Made by a program: the position numbers and the translations under genes. This document shows, in pieces, positions 1-11,700 of a stretch of DNA of 64,000 nucleotides. Every line of letters starts with the position of its first letter. The first letter of the stretch is position 1. This stretch comes from Chlamydomonas sphaeroides. Its lineage: Eukaryota > Chlorophyta > Chlorophyceae > Chlamydomonadales > Chlamydomonadaceae. The notes beneath the pieces were generated by a model, which saw only the letters and a list, made by a program, of their open reading frames with translations, had not been told where the DNA came from and did not search any database. The DNA is taken from NCBI GenBank assembly GCA_001662425.1, contig BDDC01000068.1, positions 65,054 to 129,053 on the forward strand. Direction: 5' to 3'.

Positions 1-249
1 GGCGGCGGGGGCGGCCGTCAACAGGGTACGGGTGCCGTACGCTTGTGCGATCCTCCAGGGCCGCCGGCGTCCCTTGGCGGCCCAATGGCTGTGCGCGCTT
101 GGCGCCGCTGCGTGGTTCCATCCGCACAGGCTTGCGCCCGGTTGCGGCCTGCCTTGCTAGCCTGCCATTGCGCTCAACCCTAGCCCCTCCCCTGGCGCCC
201 GCTCCCCTGCCGCCGCCCGCCCCTGCCTTCCTGGCTCGCCCGCCCACAG

Positions 250-572
250 GAGCGGCAGGCCTTCATGCAGGCGTACAAGGACGTGCCGCGCTTCAACGAC
301 GGCAACGGCATGGCGCTGCTGGAGGAGTTCAACGACGCGCGGGAGGTGGTGAAGGACCTGGCGGATGAGTATGCCGCCTGCGAGCGGTCCGACTATGTGA
401 GTGTCAGAGGGCAGGGGCTGGGCCGTTGGGGCATATCGCAGATGGGCATGGCGGGGGTGGCAGCAGGGTGCGGCCAGGGCCGGCGGGAGCGTGTGGACTA
501 ACGCCGCTGTCCGCCCGCCCTGTGCTCTGCCGTTGTCCGTGGCCACAGCTGCAGCGGCAGCTGGCGGCATGA
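250..572 (+). CDS. TUBG: Gamma-tubulin, C-terminal exons (5' part outside window)
   Basis: Last two exons of a gamma-tubulin gene, the microtubule-nucleating tubulin of basal bodies and spindle poles. The exon 250-396 follows a CCCACAG acceptor and reads ERQAFMQAYKDVPRF, then EEFNDAREVVKDLADEY and ACERSDY. This matches the gamma-tubulin C-terminus, where a REAFL..F/YRK segment is followed by D.(A/S)REIV..L.DEYHAA..PDY. A GTGAGT donor follows at 397. The likely final exon is 549-572, after a GGCCACAG acceptor, and adds only LQRQLAA before TGA. If that intron is retained, the frame instead runs to 501. Positions 1-249 look like intron. The family assignment rests on known C-terminal sequence; the last exon is inferred from splice signals. 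Confidence 0.85.
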
Positions 573-1832
573 GGAGTGCAGCGGCCTTGCAGGGCAGCGC
601 TGTGGGCGGCAGGCACAGCAGGAGCGCTGCTGGCGAGCCTGCGGCGCTGGGGGGCCGCCTGCCGTGCTCAATGGCGGCGACTGGGCTGGCGGGACGGCAG
701 GCGGCGTCATGGGAACGGCCTTGGGGAGGGCGGCAGGGCCTGTGATGTGATGTGGACGTGGGACCGCAGGATTGGTGCATGAACGAACGAAACTGCATCA
801 TGTCAACGAAAGACTGAGACTGGCAATCGGGCCTACTATGTGTCCGGGGCTGGCCCTGCGTGTATGGAGCACTGTACAGCGACTTGAACAACCGGCATTT
901 TGTGGACGCTGCACGCAAGTGCCTCTTACATGAGCCGCAATAGCAGCTCTCCTCCTCAAGCCTTTTGCACCTGAGGCCAGGATGTGGCGTTGTAAGGAAT
1001 TCCGTATCTGAGCTGCCCCTACCCCTCGTCCTGCTCTGCCGCCTGAAGCCCGTGCAAGCACGGCGTTCTACCCCTCCCGGCGTGCTCGCGCTGCATGATC
1101 GCCACGCATCACATGTGCGCTTGGCCTCAGCCAGCCCACATAACCTCGACTTCAGTGTGTAACACAGCCCATCTGCCCCTGCCAGCTTCGTCCCTGTTCA
1201 TCCGACGCTTGCCTGGCCTCCGCCTCCTCCGTGAGAGTGACGGGCCGTGCCTCCTACTCCCGCTTGCATGTCCGACACGCCCTGAGCAACGTCTTCCTGC
1301 CCGGCGCCTACCCTGCACCCATAGTACTCGCTCCTAGCACCTGACTCTGCCTAGCCTAATCTGTGGCGCCTCGCGTGGTGCCTACCCTTCTAATCGTAAT
1401 GCTTACCCCGTTGCCTGCCCATCTAGCTCCCTGCATCCCAATAACGCCCTAATCAGCCATCAGTAGTAAATCCATGGCCCAGTCCCAGTCTCATGCGCAT
1501 GGAGCGGGAGCTCGAGGGCACGTGCAACCTCATACGTTATTAGCAGAGAACCCCTCCTAACGGCGCTACCGACATTCTGAGGCCACAGGGCCCCCTCACG
1601 GCGCTCGCACACGCGCAACTCAGGGTTTCCCCTGCCCTCGGGCATGGCTATGCGGTGGCCCCGTTGGACCCCGCCGCGCGCATCGCAGGCTAGATCGATG
1701 CCGAATCGCAAGCACCGCCTAGTCAGCAGAGCTGCATGCACCTCGCCATACCGCATCCCCCGCCACTCCCGTCATGTACCTGGCCGGACAGCGGCTCACG
1801 CCGCCGGCCGGGCCCTGCCCGGGCCACGGCCG
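573..1832. other. Intergenic region with gamma-tubulin 3' UTR
   Basis: No coding signal beyond short overlapping ORFs. The left part is probably the 3' UTR of the gamma-tubulin gene, ending near the TGTAA at 991-995. The right part should hold the 3' UTR of the minus-strand gene whose stop codon is at 1833. A second TGTAA lies near 1157 on the plus strand. Confidence 0.5.
991..995 (+). terminator. Candidate TGTAA polyadenylation signal
   Basis: TGTAA is the usual poly(A) signal of Chlamydomonas-type nuclear genes. This copy lies about 420 bases after the inferred gamma-tubulin stop, a plausible 3' UTR length for these algae. It is supported by motif and position only. Confidence 0.4.
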
Positions 1833-4800
1833 TCAAAGCAGGCCAAGCTCCGACCAGCCGCCGAGGTTGGCGGTGGCGCTGCCGTGCGAGGCGAGCGCCG
1901 CATCGAAGTCCAGCGGAGGAAGCGGGCCCCAAGAGCTCGACTGCAGCACATCGTGAGGGCGGAGCACGGGCAAATGGTGTCATGCGGTTTGCGAGACGGA
2001 ATACCGTAGCAGGACTGGGCATGACGTGTCGGGGACCACCTGAGAACTACTTCATTGCGTGCGTACACGGCTCAGCCGCTTGAGAGCGGGAGGGTCCACA
2101 CGCCCCAGCCCGATGCCTCACCGACTGGCCGCCGCCCTGCTGCCCCATGCCGCCGCGACCGCCGTGCGGGCGGCCCGTCAGCTCCTGTAGCAGCCGGGCC
2201 GTGGGTGAAAACGGCGACAGTGCCAGCGGCAGGTCGAGCAGCGGCTGGTGGCCGCCGCCACCGTCGGAGCCCTCGACGCTGGCGGCCGCGCTGCCGTGCA
2301 GCTCCACCGCAGCGGCCGCCACTGCGCCGCCGGCCATGGCGCCGTCCTGGCCAAGGCCCAGCATGCCGGTCTGGCCTGCTGGCAGGGCGAAGACAGCAGG
2401 ACAGCAAGGGCAAGGTCACTTGGCCTATGCTCAAGCAGGCGATATGTGGACACGCAACAAAGGCCATTTGGGCCTCGCAGCGCACTGACCCAGCCCGTCC
2501 TACCTTCGTCCTGCCCGTGAGGCGCGGCACCGCAGCCGCCGAGCAGGCCGGGGCCGTCCAGGCCGCCAACGCCCAACCCCAGGCCCATGCCGATGGCCAC
2601 GTTGTCGAAGGGGTCCATCAGTGGTAGGCCGCCGCGCTCGGGACCGGGCGGCGGGCCGGCGCTGTGGGCGGCGGCGCGACGCTCCGCCTCGGCCACCGCC
2701 GCCGCGACGTCCTCGGCGACGCTGGCGGCAACGGCGGCGAGTGCGTCGTCCTCGTCTGACGCGGCAGCAGCGCCGCCCGTGTTTGGCGTGGGATGTAGCG
2801 AGTGCAGCGGGTGGGAGCGGATGCCGCGGTGCTGTGGCTGCGTGTGTGGTGCGAGCTGCTCGCCGTCGTGCTGCTGCGGCGCGCCCTGCCATGCCTGCTG
2901 CTGCAGTTGCCCGTGGTGCAGCTGCTGGTAGAGATGCGGGTGCTGATGCTGCAGCTGCTGGTGCTGCAGCTGCAGATGCTGCTGCAGGTGCGCGTGGCCG
3001 TGCTGGTGCTGATGCTCGTGGAGCTGTTGCTGGTGCTGTTGGTGGTGAGCGTGCTGCTCGTGCTGCTCGCCGGGGTGCTGGTGGTGGTGCATTAGGTGAG
3101 CGTGGGAGTACACCTGCTCGTGCTGGCCCTGGCTCAGCATCTGCTGGTGAGGGTGGCCGTGGTGTCCCGGCAGAGGCCCCGAGAGCAGGCCCGGGTGTAG
3201 CTCCAGCCCGGCCAGCTGCGGCGGCGGGACGTGCTCCGGCGCCAGCTGCTGCGCCGGCCCGTGCTGTTGCTGCTGGTGCTGCAGAAGGAGCTGCTGTCCC
3301 AGCTGCTGGTACGCTGCTGCCGCTTGCGCCTCGCCGTCCGGCAGCCTGAGCTGCAGCCCCTCCGTGGGCACAGCCAGCCGCTGCCGTCCCCGGCCACGCC
3401 CTCGCGCGGCGGAACGCGAACCGCGGCCAGATGGCCCCGCCTCGTCGTCATCGTCATCCTCTTCCTCCTGCCCGTCCTCGTGCGGCAGCCCGCCGTCCTC
3501 CTCGTCCTCCTCGTCATCGTCTGAGTCATCGCGCCGCCGTTTCCGCGCGCGCCGCTGCCGCTGCTGTCTCCGCTGCCGCTGCTGCCGCCGCGCCTCCTCC
3601 GAGCCGGACTCCGACTCGGCGGCGGCGGCTTGCGGCGCCGCGGCTGCAGCCACGGCCGCAGCGAGGCTCAGGCCGGGCCCGTCCTCGCCGTCCGACACGC
3701 CTTCGTATACCAAGTCGGGCATGGCGTCAGTTGAGGCGACGAGCACCACAACGCCCGGATCGTCACCCGCCACGAAGCCGCGCATAAAGAGGCCGCGCAG
3801 GTGATTGTAGATGCCGGTGCCCTGCAAGCATGTACAGAAGACGGGGGCAGAAGCATTGTTGAGAGGTACGAGTGCGTGCAAGTGCGTGTTGGTTGCCATC
3901 GAGGGAGCATGACTGGCGTCACGGTTGGGACCGCTCTCGTGGCAGTGGGACCGCCACAACTGGACGTTGCGCTGACCGTGTGCGCCTCGCGTGACAGATG
4001 TGGATCGCACCTGTAGCCGATAGGAGACGCATGACGCTGCGAGAAAAGGCAAGGCGTTGCATCGGGCACGAGAGGTCACCGGTGACACGAGTTGGCGCAG
4101 GCATCCCCATCCGTGTGTCTGCGTGCGGTATCAGGATACGCAACGGCCTCGGAACCTGTTCTCACTCTTGTTGTTGACGTGCTTTTTGATAGTGCACTTG
4201 TAGACGTCAGGCAGCACGTTGTCGTCAATCTGGTCACGGCAGAAGGCGACGACGGTGGCAGTCGGTGAACAGGCTGCTGCACACTTCCCCTTCCCCCGGC
4301 CCAAGCTTCGCCACAGCAGCTCTAGCTTCTGAGGGTGTGCCTGTAGGAGCACATACTGTTCAACACTGTCGGCGTTGCAGCTGCTCACTTGCAGCTGAAG
4401 GCACACGGGTGTCGAGTCCGACGCCAAGGAGCCTGGCAGCGCGGCCCGGAGGTGCTTGCGCTTGATGTCGAGCTTGCATTTCTTGCTCAACGGCACCTTT
4501 GTGGCATGTTCGGATGCCTGGATTGGGGGAAGGGGCAGAACGGGCGCGCTTGCGTCGAGTGGGCTCAGCGGGGAAGCGTGTGCGAATGGCATCGCGTGCG
4601 CGGGAGGGTCGTCAGACAGGAATGAGTCACGGCTTGCCACTGCTGCGAACGTCTCCTGCAGTTTCGATGGACGCCATAGGTCGCTGTGCCGCTGCGGCGG
4701 TCGTAGCGCAAGAAATGCCGATTGCCACTGCCTGGCTTGAACGAGACGAGCTGAGTTTCCAGGAGTAGCCAGAGCATCCCATCAAAGCCAATGAAGAAGC

Positions 4801-5004
4801 TAGAGTCCCTTCCCGCGTGTCGTTTGCAGCGCGAGACCGCGCGAACGGCCTGGCAAGTTTGTGTGCCGCGGCGATGGAGCTCGCGTGCGTACAGCCTCCT
4901 ACCCGTCGTCTCGTTACAGTAGCTCCAGCTCGGCGCGGCTGGGCTTGACGCCCTGCGCGGAGGCTGAGCATGCCGCGACAACGGCTTCACCGTGTTGCAG
5001 CCAT
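1833..5004 (-). CDS. Candidate transcriptional regulator with divergent VARL-like domain and His/Gln-rich region
   Basis: Gene model of five exons: 5004-4991 (start MAATR), 4731-~4140, 3821-2504, 2375-2122 and 1940-1833. Phases agree at every join if the second donor is GTATCC near 4139; that join is the weakest. Exon 2 carries LELLWRSLGR, SPTATVVAFCRDQ and PDVYKCTIKKHV, and exon 3 opens with IYNHLRGLFMRGF. These align loosely with the domain of the 34-37 kb gene (TWWRSR, RPTVQEVIDWYNE, PTLKAVLRQSKG, GLKEYFREYR), and an intron falls at the same place. A basic patch (ARKRRRDDSDDDEEDEED) and a long acidic run follow, then His/Gln-rich low complexity (about 2840-3330), then an LDFDAAL...WSELGLL tail. 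The fold and function are inferred; no homologue was recognised outright. The first exon is the least certain part. Confidence 0.6.
2840..3330 (-). repeat. CTG/CAC-type low-complexity tract coding His/Gln repeats
   Basis: Imperfect trinucleotide-rich tract inside the third exon of the 1833-5004 gene. On the sense strand it codes alternating histidine and glutamine runs such as HHHQHPGEQHEQHAHHQQHQ. Such tracts are common in algal nuclear regulators and tend to be disordered. Confidence 0.75.
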
Positions 5005-5763
5005 AATAGCAGGACAGTATGACTGGTTAAGGACGGTATGAACGTGTCCAGAGTATAGCGGGTATGCGGCGGAGAAGGCCCTGTTTGGGCGCGGTCTCAA
5101 TGCGCAAATTGCGAGTGACAGCTCGCCCCATTTTTGCCCGGCAGGCCCATTCCCAGGCTCCCAGCCGCTTTGCCCCTTCTCATTGCATGCCTGTATGTGC
5201 TGGTTGAAAAGGGCACGCAAGGCAACTTTCGACGATGCCACGGTTATGTGTTGCGGACCGCTGGTGCAGCGGACATGCGCAGCTTCGTCCCTGCCCCGCC
5301 GCACGGCTCTCAGTTCTGCATGCCTAGTGCCTTGTCTGCATGACTGGTGCCTTTTCTGCGGATGGATTCCAAGCATAATGCAAGGGGTTGTGTATGTGGG
5401 CCTCCTTGAACGTCTGTAACAGGGGAGACCCCTGGTCTGTAAGCGCACGCACCCAAAACCGCGCTAGCTGGAGCCTGCCCGAGCGACCAACGCACCAACT
5501 TCGATACCACGCTGTACACAACAGGCCATGCTTTAAAGTTCAGCAGCGAGCCGCGTGACTGTTCCCAAGCCCCGAGCCCAGGCAGCAGGCCGCAGTCAGT
5601 CCACGAGTGAGCCTACTACCCTGGATACGATGAACACACGTTTGTGCGCATGCATGATCACGTTCATTGCAGTTCACGTCAGGACTACCCACACAACAGC
5701 ATCCTGCTACGTGCACATTGAAAGCGAGGGCCCCGCCCCGGCAAGCAGCTAGCGCGCCGCGGC
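5005..5763. other. Intergenic region
   Basis: Lies between the 5' end of the 1833-5004 gene and the stop codon of the TTLL gene, both on the minus strand. Only short unsupported ORFs are seen. It should hold the promoter and 5' UTR of the left gene and the 3' UTR of the TTLL gene. Confidence 0.5.
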
Positions 5764-8700
5764 TCAACCCGGCAGCGGCCGGCGCAACTTGAGCAGCCGG
5801 TCATGGAAAGGCGACGGCGCCAGGCACGTCGTGAAGCCGCCCGCATTGCGCGGCTTCTCGCCGTAGCGCCGCGGCATGACGCCGCCCAGCACCGCCTGCA
5901 TGTCGCCGGCCGCCAGCTCTCGCTCCTCGCTGGGCGTGCCATTCAGCAGGCCAGGCGAACCACGCCGGCTGCCGCGCCCTGCAGCATCAAGGCGACACGA
6001 GCCAACATCAGACGCACCGGACTGTTGCTCTATGACTTTCCTTAGCAATTAACATACCGGGCTGTTGCACTTTCCCAAGCGCCCTAGCCGGCCGCGCCCA
6101 GGGCATCATGTGGCCGGGCCTCGCCAGCTGCCTGCAGTGCTCTGCCCTACCCAGCCGTCCGAGTGGCCAAAGGTTGACGTAACCCATACTACCCCGCCCG
6201 CCCGCCCGGCCACCCGCACCGCACCCGTGGTGGTCCTGGCCCGCAGCACGCCCGCCAGCGCCTCGCGGTCGAAGGGCAGCGGCGCCAGCAGCTCCAGCAC
6301 GTCCGCAATGAGCCGCGGCTTGGTGGCCCTGGCGGGGACGGGCCGAGCACACGCGTACAGCTCACACGAGCAGAGCAACGACAGCGACAGCCAAGGCTCC
6401 ACAGAGCGCGCGACACGTCTCCCTAGCCAACGGATGACGGCGCGGCACAGCGTTGAAGCCCTGCAGATTGATGTACGCAGGAACAGCAGCAACCCAGGGG
6501 GGCGTGCTGTGCCGCGTGTGGGGTTCTGTTCTACCTAACACTGGAACACCCTGCACTGCACCCCGTCTTCCCCCGGACACACCTGTCCAGGGGCGTGTCC
6601 AGGCCCATGCTGGGGCTGCTGTTGACCTCCAGCAGCCACACCTGACACCAGGACAGCCACCAGGAGCAGGCATTGGCAGGTGCGGCAGGCAGGCTGCTAG
6701 GGCCGGTCAGGCCGATGCGGCCCCGGCAGCCGGGGCATCACCGGCCTGCTGCGACACCGGCAATTGGCGGGCTCGGGCAACAGCAGGGGCAGGGCGGCCG
6801 GGGTACTGGCGCTGCCAGGACACGCGTCGACGGGAGGGGACCCGGGTGTAGGCAGATGCACAGCGGTCCGGCGGCAGGCTCCCGCCGCAGGGGCACCTAG
6901 CGCGCCCGCGGAGGCGACACCCTGGCCCACCTTGAGCTGGTCGTCGATCATGACGTCGAAGCCGAACAGCTCGAAGCTGTTGGGGCTGTGTGGGATGGCG
7001 TCCTGCGCCGCGAACAGCGTTGCCGTGGCCAGCTCGCACACACGCTCCCACAGCGTGCACCACTCCACGCCCTGCGCCGCCAGCAGCGACCGCAGCCGGG
7101 CCAGGCTGGCCTTGGAGCCGCCAGCGGGCTCTGGGGGAAAGAGGCGCGGCAGGCGCGCGCGTCGGTGGGGCGCCAAGCATCAGGCATGGAGCAGCCGGGG
7201 AGCGAGCGCCGCAAGCCGGCAATGCGGAGGAGGCTGCATGCGCAGGTGCGCGGGCACCGAGCAGGCGCTCCGCGCGGCGAGCCGCAGCCGGGCTCCTCAC
7301 CCGCGTCGCGCAGGAAGGGCGGCAGCTGGCCCGCCTCCGCGCGGTCCTTCTGCACAGACGAGTTGGTTAGGTGCACGTGCATGTTGCCCAGCTGGCCCTC
7401 GTCCAGCGTGTACGGCAGCGTGGTGAACCTGCCAGGGGTGCGGCCCGGGCAGCCGGCAGCGGGGGCGCAGCGGGGAGTCAGGCGGCTGTGCGGCCGGGCG
7501 GTCGGGCGGCCGGGGCCGGAGCTTGGTGGGATCAGGACGGTCCACGCCCCTGCTGAGGCGGCATCAGGTGCTTGAGCCCTGCCCAGGGGCGGGGGTTCGC
7601 ACCTGGCGAAGCCCTCCTCGTACAGCCAGGCCTCCAGCGGGTTGAAAGAGGTGACGAGCACGTAGAGCCGCAGGTCGAACTTGAAGCCCTCCACCAGCAG
7701 CGGGTCCGTCAAGTAGCTGCCATGGCACCATGGGCAGAGAGAGAGGGCAGGGTTGGGGCCAGGGCGGCAGCGCAGGCCCAGGGGAGGGGTGCGTCGCCAG
7801 GGCGGACCAGCAGCGAGTCGGCTAGGTAGCTGGGACAAGGCACGGCAGCTAGGCAGCTAGGCCCCCTGCGGGTGAGGGCCGGTCCGCGAGGCAACTGGGG
7901 CGGCACCACAGGCAGGGTGCATGTTTGGCGCAGGGGTAGGAGCGCACAGAGGGACGTGCGCAGGCGGTGGCGCCGCCTCCCCGCCCGGCCTCACCGCTGC
8001 ACCACGGTGGGCTCGGCCGTGTTGACCTGGCGCGGCGAGGTCACCAGGCTGATGCCGCGGCCGCGGGACAGGCCCACGGGCTTCTGGATCCACAGGTTGA
8101 GGCCCAGGGGCTGAGGGACGCGGCGCGCAGGACGGGATGTGGGTAGGGTCAGGGTGTCTCGTGTGCGAGACCGGGGTCTGGTCGGGCCCGACCTGCGCCT
8201 TGGCCAGCCGAGCGCGGCGCACGGAGCGCGGCCAGCAGGGCTGCTGCCGTGCCGTGCTGTGACGTGGCGTGCCGTCAGCGAGGTGCATGCGGCCCCCCGC
8301 TGCAGCGCGACATCCAAGCACGGCGCACGGCGCACGGCCAGCAACCTGCTGCCGTGGCGCTGCCGTGCCGTGGGCGCCCGGCGGGGTCGCGCACCTGCAC
8401 GCACGTGGCCTCCACCCCGTGCAGCGCCCGCACGTAGGCCTCCTCGAAGGCGCCCGCCTCCTTGGGCAGCACGAAGGTGGTGGGCGTGAGCCGGTCGAAC
8501 AGCGCCGCTGAGCGGCCCGTGTTGTGCATCGCCTGGCGGACAGGGCGGCAGGGCAGGGCGCAGGGGGGCGGGGCGGGAGTGACCGGGCAGGCACCTTGCG
8601 CGAGGCAGCTGCAGCTGGGTCTGCCTGGCGAAGGCAGCTGCAGCGGGATTCTGGCCAGCAGATCACGCCAGGTCAGCAGCACGTGAGCTACCCTGCGGGG

Positions 8701-11700
8701 CAAGGCGCCAGGGGCTGGACCAAGGCCCAACTCTGCCTACACCTCGCCGCCAGCCCCGGCACCGAGGCCGCGCCCCGGCCGCACCTGGTACCGCGCCAGG
8801 TGCTTTTTGAGCAGGTCCTTGCGCGTCAGCTGCCGCGCCTCGGCAAAGTGGTTGACGCGCTGCCACACCAGCAGCTCCGCCCAGGGCACGCGACAGCGCA
8901 CACTCCAGCTCCACAGCACGTTCCACGCATGGCACCGCTTGTCCGCCGCTGCCGCCGCTGCGGCGGAAGGAGCCGATGGCGGCCCCGGGCTGGACCCCGG
9001 CGGCGCGGCCGTGGCGGGCCGGCTGCTGGTGGCGGAGCTGGGTCCGGCGGCGCCGTCGTCGTCGGGTCCGGCGGCGTCCGGCTTGGCCGGCTCCGTCACC
9101 TGGTCCGCCGGGTCCAGCGCCCAGCCCTGCGGCGCCAGCAGCCGCAACGCCGCCACCACCACGTCACGCACCTCCGTGTGCGCCGTGTCATCCATGACAG
9201 CCACGTAGCGTCGCGGCGGCGCCGCCAGAGTGGCAGCGGCCGCCGCCGGAGCCGCCGCCGCCTTTGGCGACGTGGGCGTGGACGGCGCCGGTGACGCCGC
9301 CGGCGGAGGTGCCGGAGGCGGCGAGCCCAGCGCGCGCGGCGCCGTCAGGCCGCCGTCAGGCGCTGCCAGCTGCCGCAGCTTGGCCTGCCAGGCCTCGCAC
9401 CGGGCCAGGAGCGACGCGTAGCGGTCCGACAGGTCCTGGCCGTTCAGCGCCGCCGCCGCCGCGGAGCTGAGCATCCGGGACGGCGGCCGGCTGCCGCCGC
9501 CGCCGCCGCTGGCCAGGCTGGCGCCCGCTGCCGCTGCAGCGGCAAAGGGCGCCGAGGAAGCGGCGGCGGCGTCCAGCATGGCCGGCACGGCGCTGTAGCA
9601 GCTGCTGAGCACCTCATGGAACGCGCCGTAGTGTTGGAGGTAGGCAGCGGCAGGGTTTGCGTCGGCGGCGGTGCCGGCGCCGGCAGAGGCGAGGCTGCCG
9701 GACGAAGCGCCGCGCGGCAGCGACCGCGCCGGCGCGCCGGCGGGCTGCGGGCCAGCCGGCGGCAACGGCGACGGCGCCAACGGCGGCCGTCGGGCGCCGG
9801 GGACTGGGGACGCGGCGGCTGGCGGCGGTGCTGACGGCGGCGGCGACGGCGCGGCGGCGGTCGATGCGAGAGCCGCCGGCATGGCGCCGGCTAGCACGAC
9901 GCCGGAGCGGGGGAGCAGCGACGGCGACGGGGCCGCAGATGCGGGCGCCGATGCAGCCCCGGACGCAGGCTGCCGCCGCCCTTCCCCGTCCACAGGCCTC
10001 CTCCCACCCTCTCCACCGCTGCCGCTGTCGCTGCCCTCGCCGCTCGAGCCGCTGCCCGGCGCGCCACCGCCGCCTCTGCTGCTCGATGCGCTGCCCGCTC
10101 GCGACCTCCCCGCCGCCGCCGCCGTCGCCGCCGCCGCCTCCGACGCCGCCGCCGAGCTGCCCGGTCGGCCACGCGCCGCGCCGCCGTTGCGCAGCGGCGT
10201 CCCGGTCCCAGTCCCCATCCCTGCTGCCGTCCCGGGCCCCAACCCCAGCCGCGGCGCGGCGTGCGCTCCCAGCGGCCCCGCGACAAGGGACACGGGCGGG
10301 GCCAGCGGCCCCATGCGGCCCATGGGTCGAGCCACCAGCCCCGCCAGGTGGTTGGCGCGCAGCGTGTCGTCCTCGTGGGCGGTGGCCCAGGCGCTCACTG
10401 CCTCGCCGCTGTCCGCCAGCTCCCAGTCCGACCAGCGGTCCACGCGCAGCGCGGGGCCGGCGTTGGCGGCGGCGTGCGCCAGGCCGGGCAGGGCTGTGGG
10501 GCGGCGAGGGCACACACACGTGAGCGGGCGGGGCAGAGGGAGCGGGGCAGGATGGAGGGCTGCAAGCTGGGCCTCTCCCAGCCCCAGCACCTGTTCCGAG
10601 CTGAGAGGGGTCCCCGGCGCTCCGGCCCTGGATGGCCGCCGCCGCGGCTGCGGCGATCTCACGCTGCCGCGCCGCGTCGACCTCCGCGCCGCCCGCCGCT
10701 GCGGGGCCGCCAAGCTTGCCGTCGGGCGACCCACACCCGTCCGAATGGTAGTCGCTGTCTGCATCCGACTCTGTGCTGACGCTGCTGGCGGCAGCGGCGC
10801 CGTTGCCGTTGCCCGCGGAGCCCGGCCGGTCAGGGCTCGACTGCCCCGCCGCAGCGTGCGGCGGCGGCGCCGGCCCCAGCCGCCGAGCGACCTCCGCGGC
10901 GCTGCCGCCGCGCTGCTGGCTTGCCGGCCGCGGCGGCGGCGGCGGCGAGGGCTGCTGCAGCGGGGTGCTGGCCCCGCTGACAGACTCCGGGACGGAATCC
11001 GAGTCCGAGCCGGCGGCGGCAACGGCGGCGGCCGCTGCCTGGGCATCGGCGGCCTCCCGCATGGAGGTGGCCAGCATGTCGCTCGACTCCTCGTCCGTCT
11101 GGTGGGTGGACCGGCAGGGACAATGGCGGCGTGGTGCGCGGGGCTGCTTGCATCCCCAACACCCGCCATGCGCTGTCGTGGGGTTGCCGGTCCCAGCTTA
11201 GCCCAGCCCAGCCCAGCCCAGCCTAGCCCAGCCCAGCCCAGCCCAGCCCAGCCCAGCCCAGCCCAGCCCANNNNNNNNNNNNNNNNNNNNNNNNNNNNNN
11301 NNNNNNNNNNNNNNNNNNNNNNNNNNNNNNNNNNNNNNNNNNNNNNNNNNNNNNNNNNNNNNNNNNNNNNNNNNNNNNNNNNNNNNNNNNNNNNNNNNNN
11401 NNNNNNNNNNNNNNNNNNNNNNNNNNNNNNNNNNNNNNNNNNNNNNNNNNNNNNNNNNNNNNNNNNNNNNNNNNNNNNNNNNNNNNNNNNNNNNNNNNNN
11501 NNNNNNNNNNNNNNNNNNNNNNNNNNNNNNNNNNNNNNNNNNNNNNNNNNNNNNNNNNNNNNNNNNNNNNNNNNNNNNNNNNNNNNNNNNNNNNNNNNNN
11601 NNNNNNNNNNNNNNNNNNNNNNNNNNNNNNNNNNNNNNNNNNNNNNNNNNNNNNNNNNNNNNNNNNNNNNNNNNNNNNNNNNNNNNNNNNNNNNNNNNNN

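Noticed and set aside
397..501. Read-through C-terminus of gamma-tubulin
   Set aside because: A good GTGAGT donor lies right after the conserved SDY end, and a CCACAG acceptor downstream gives a short tail. Kept only as an alternative.
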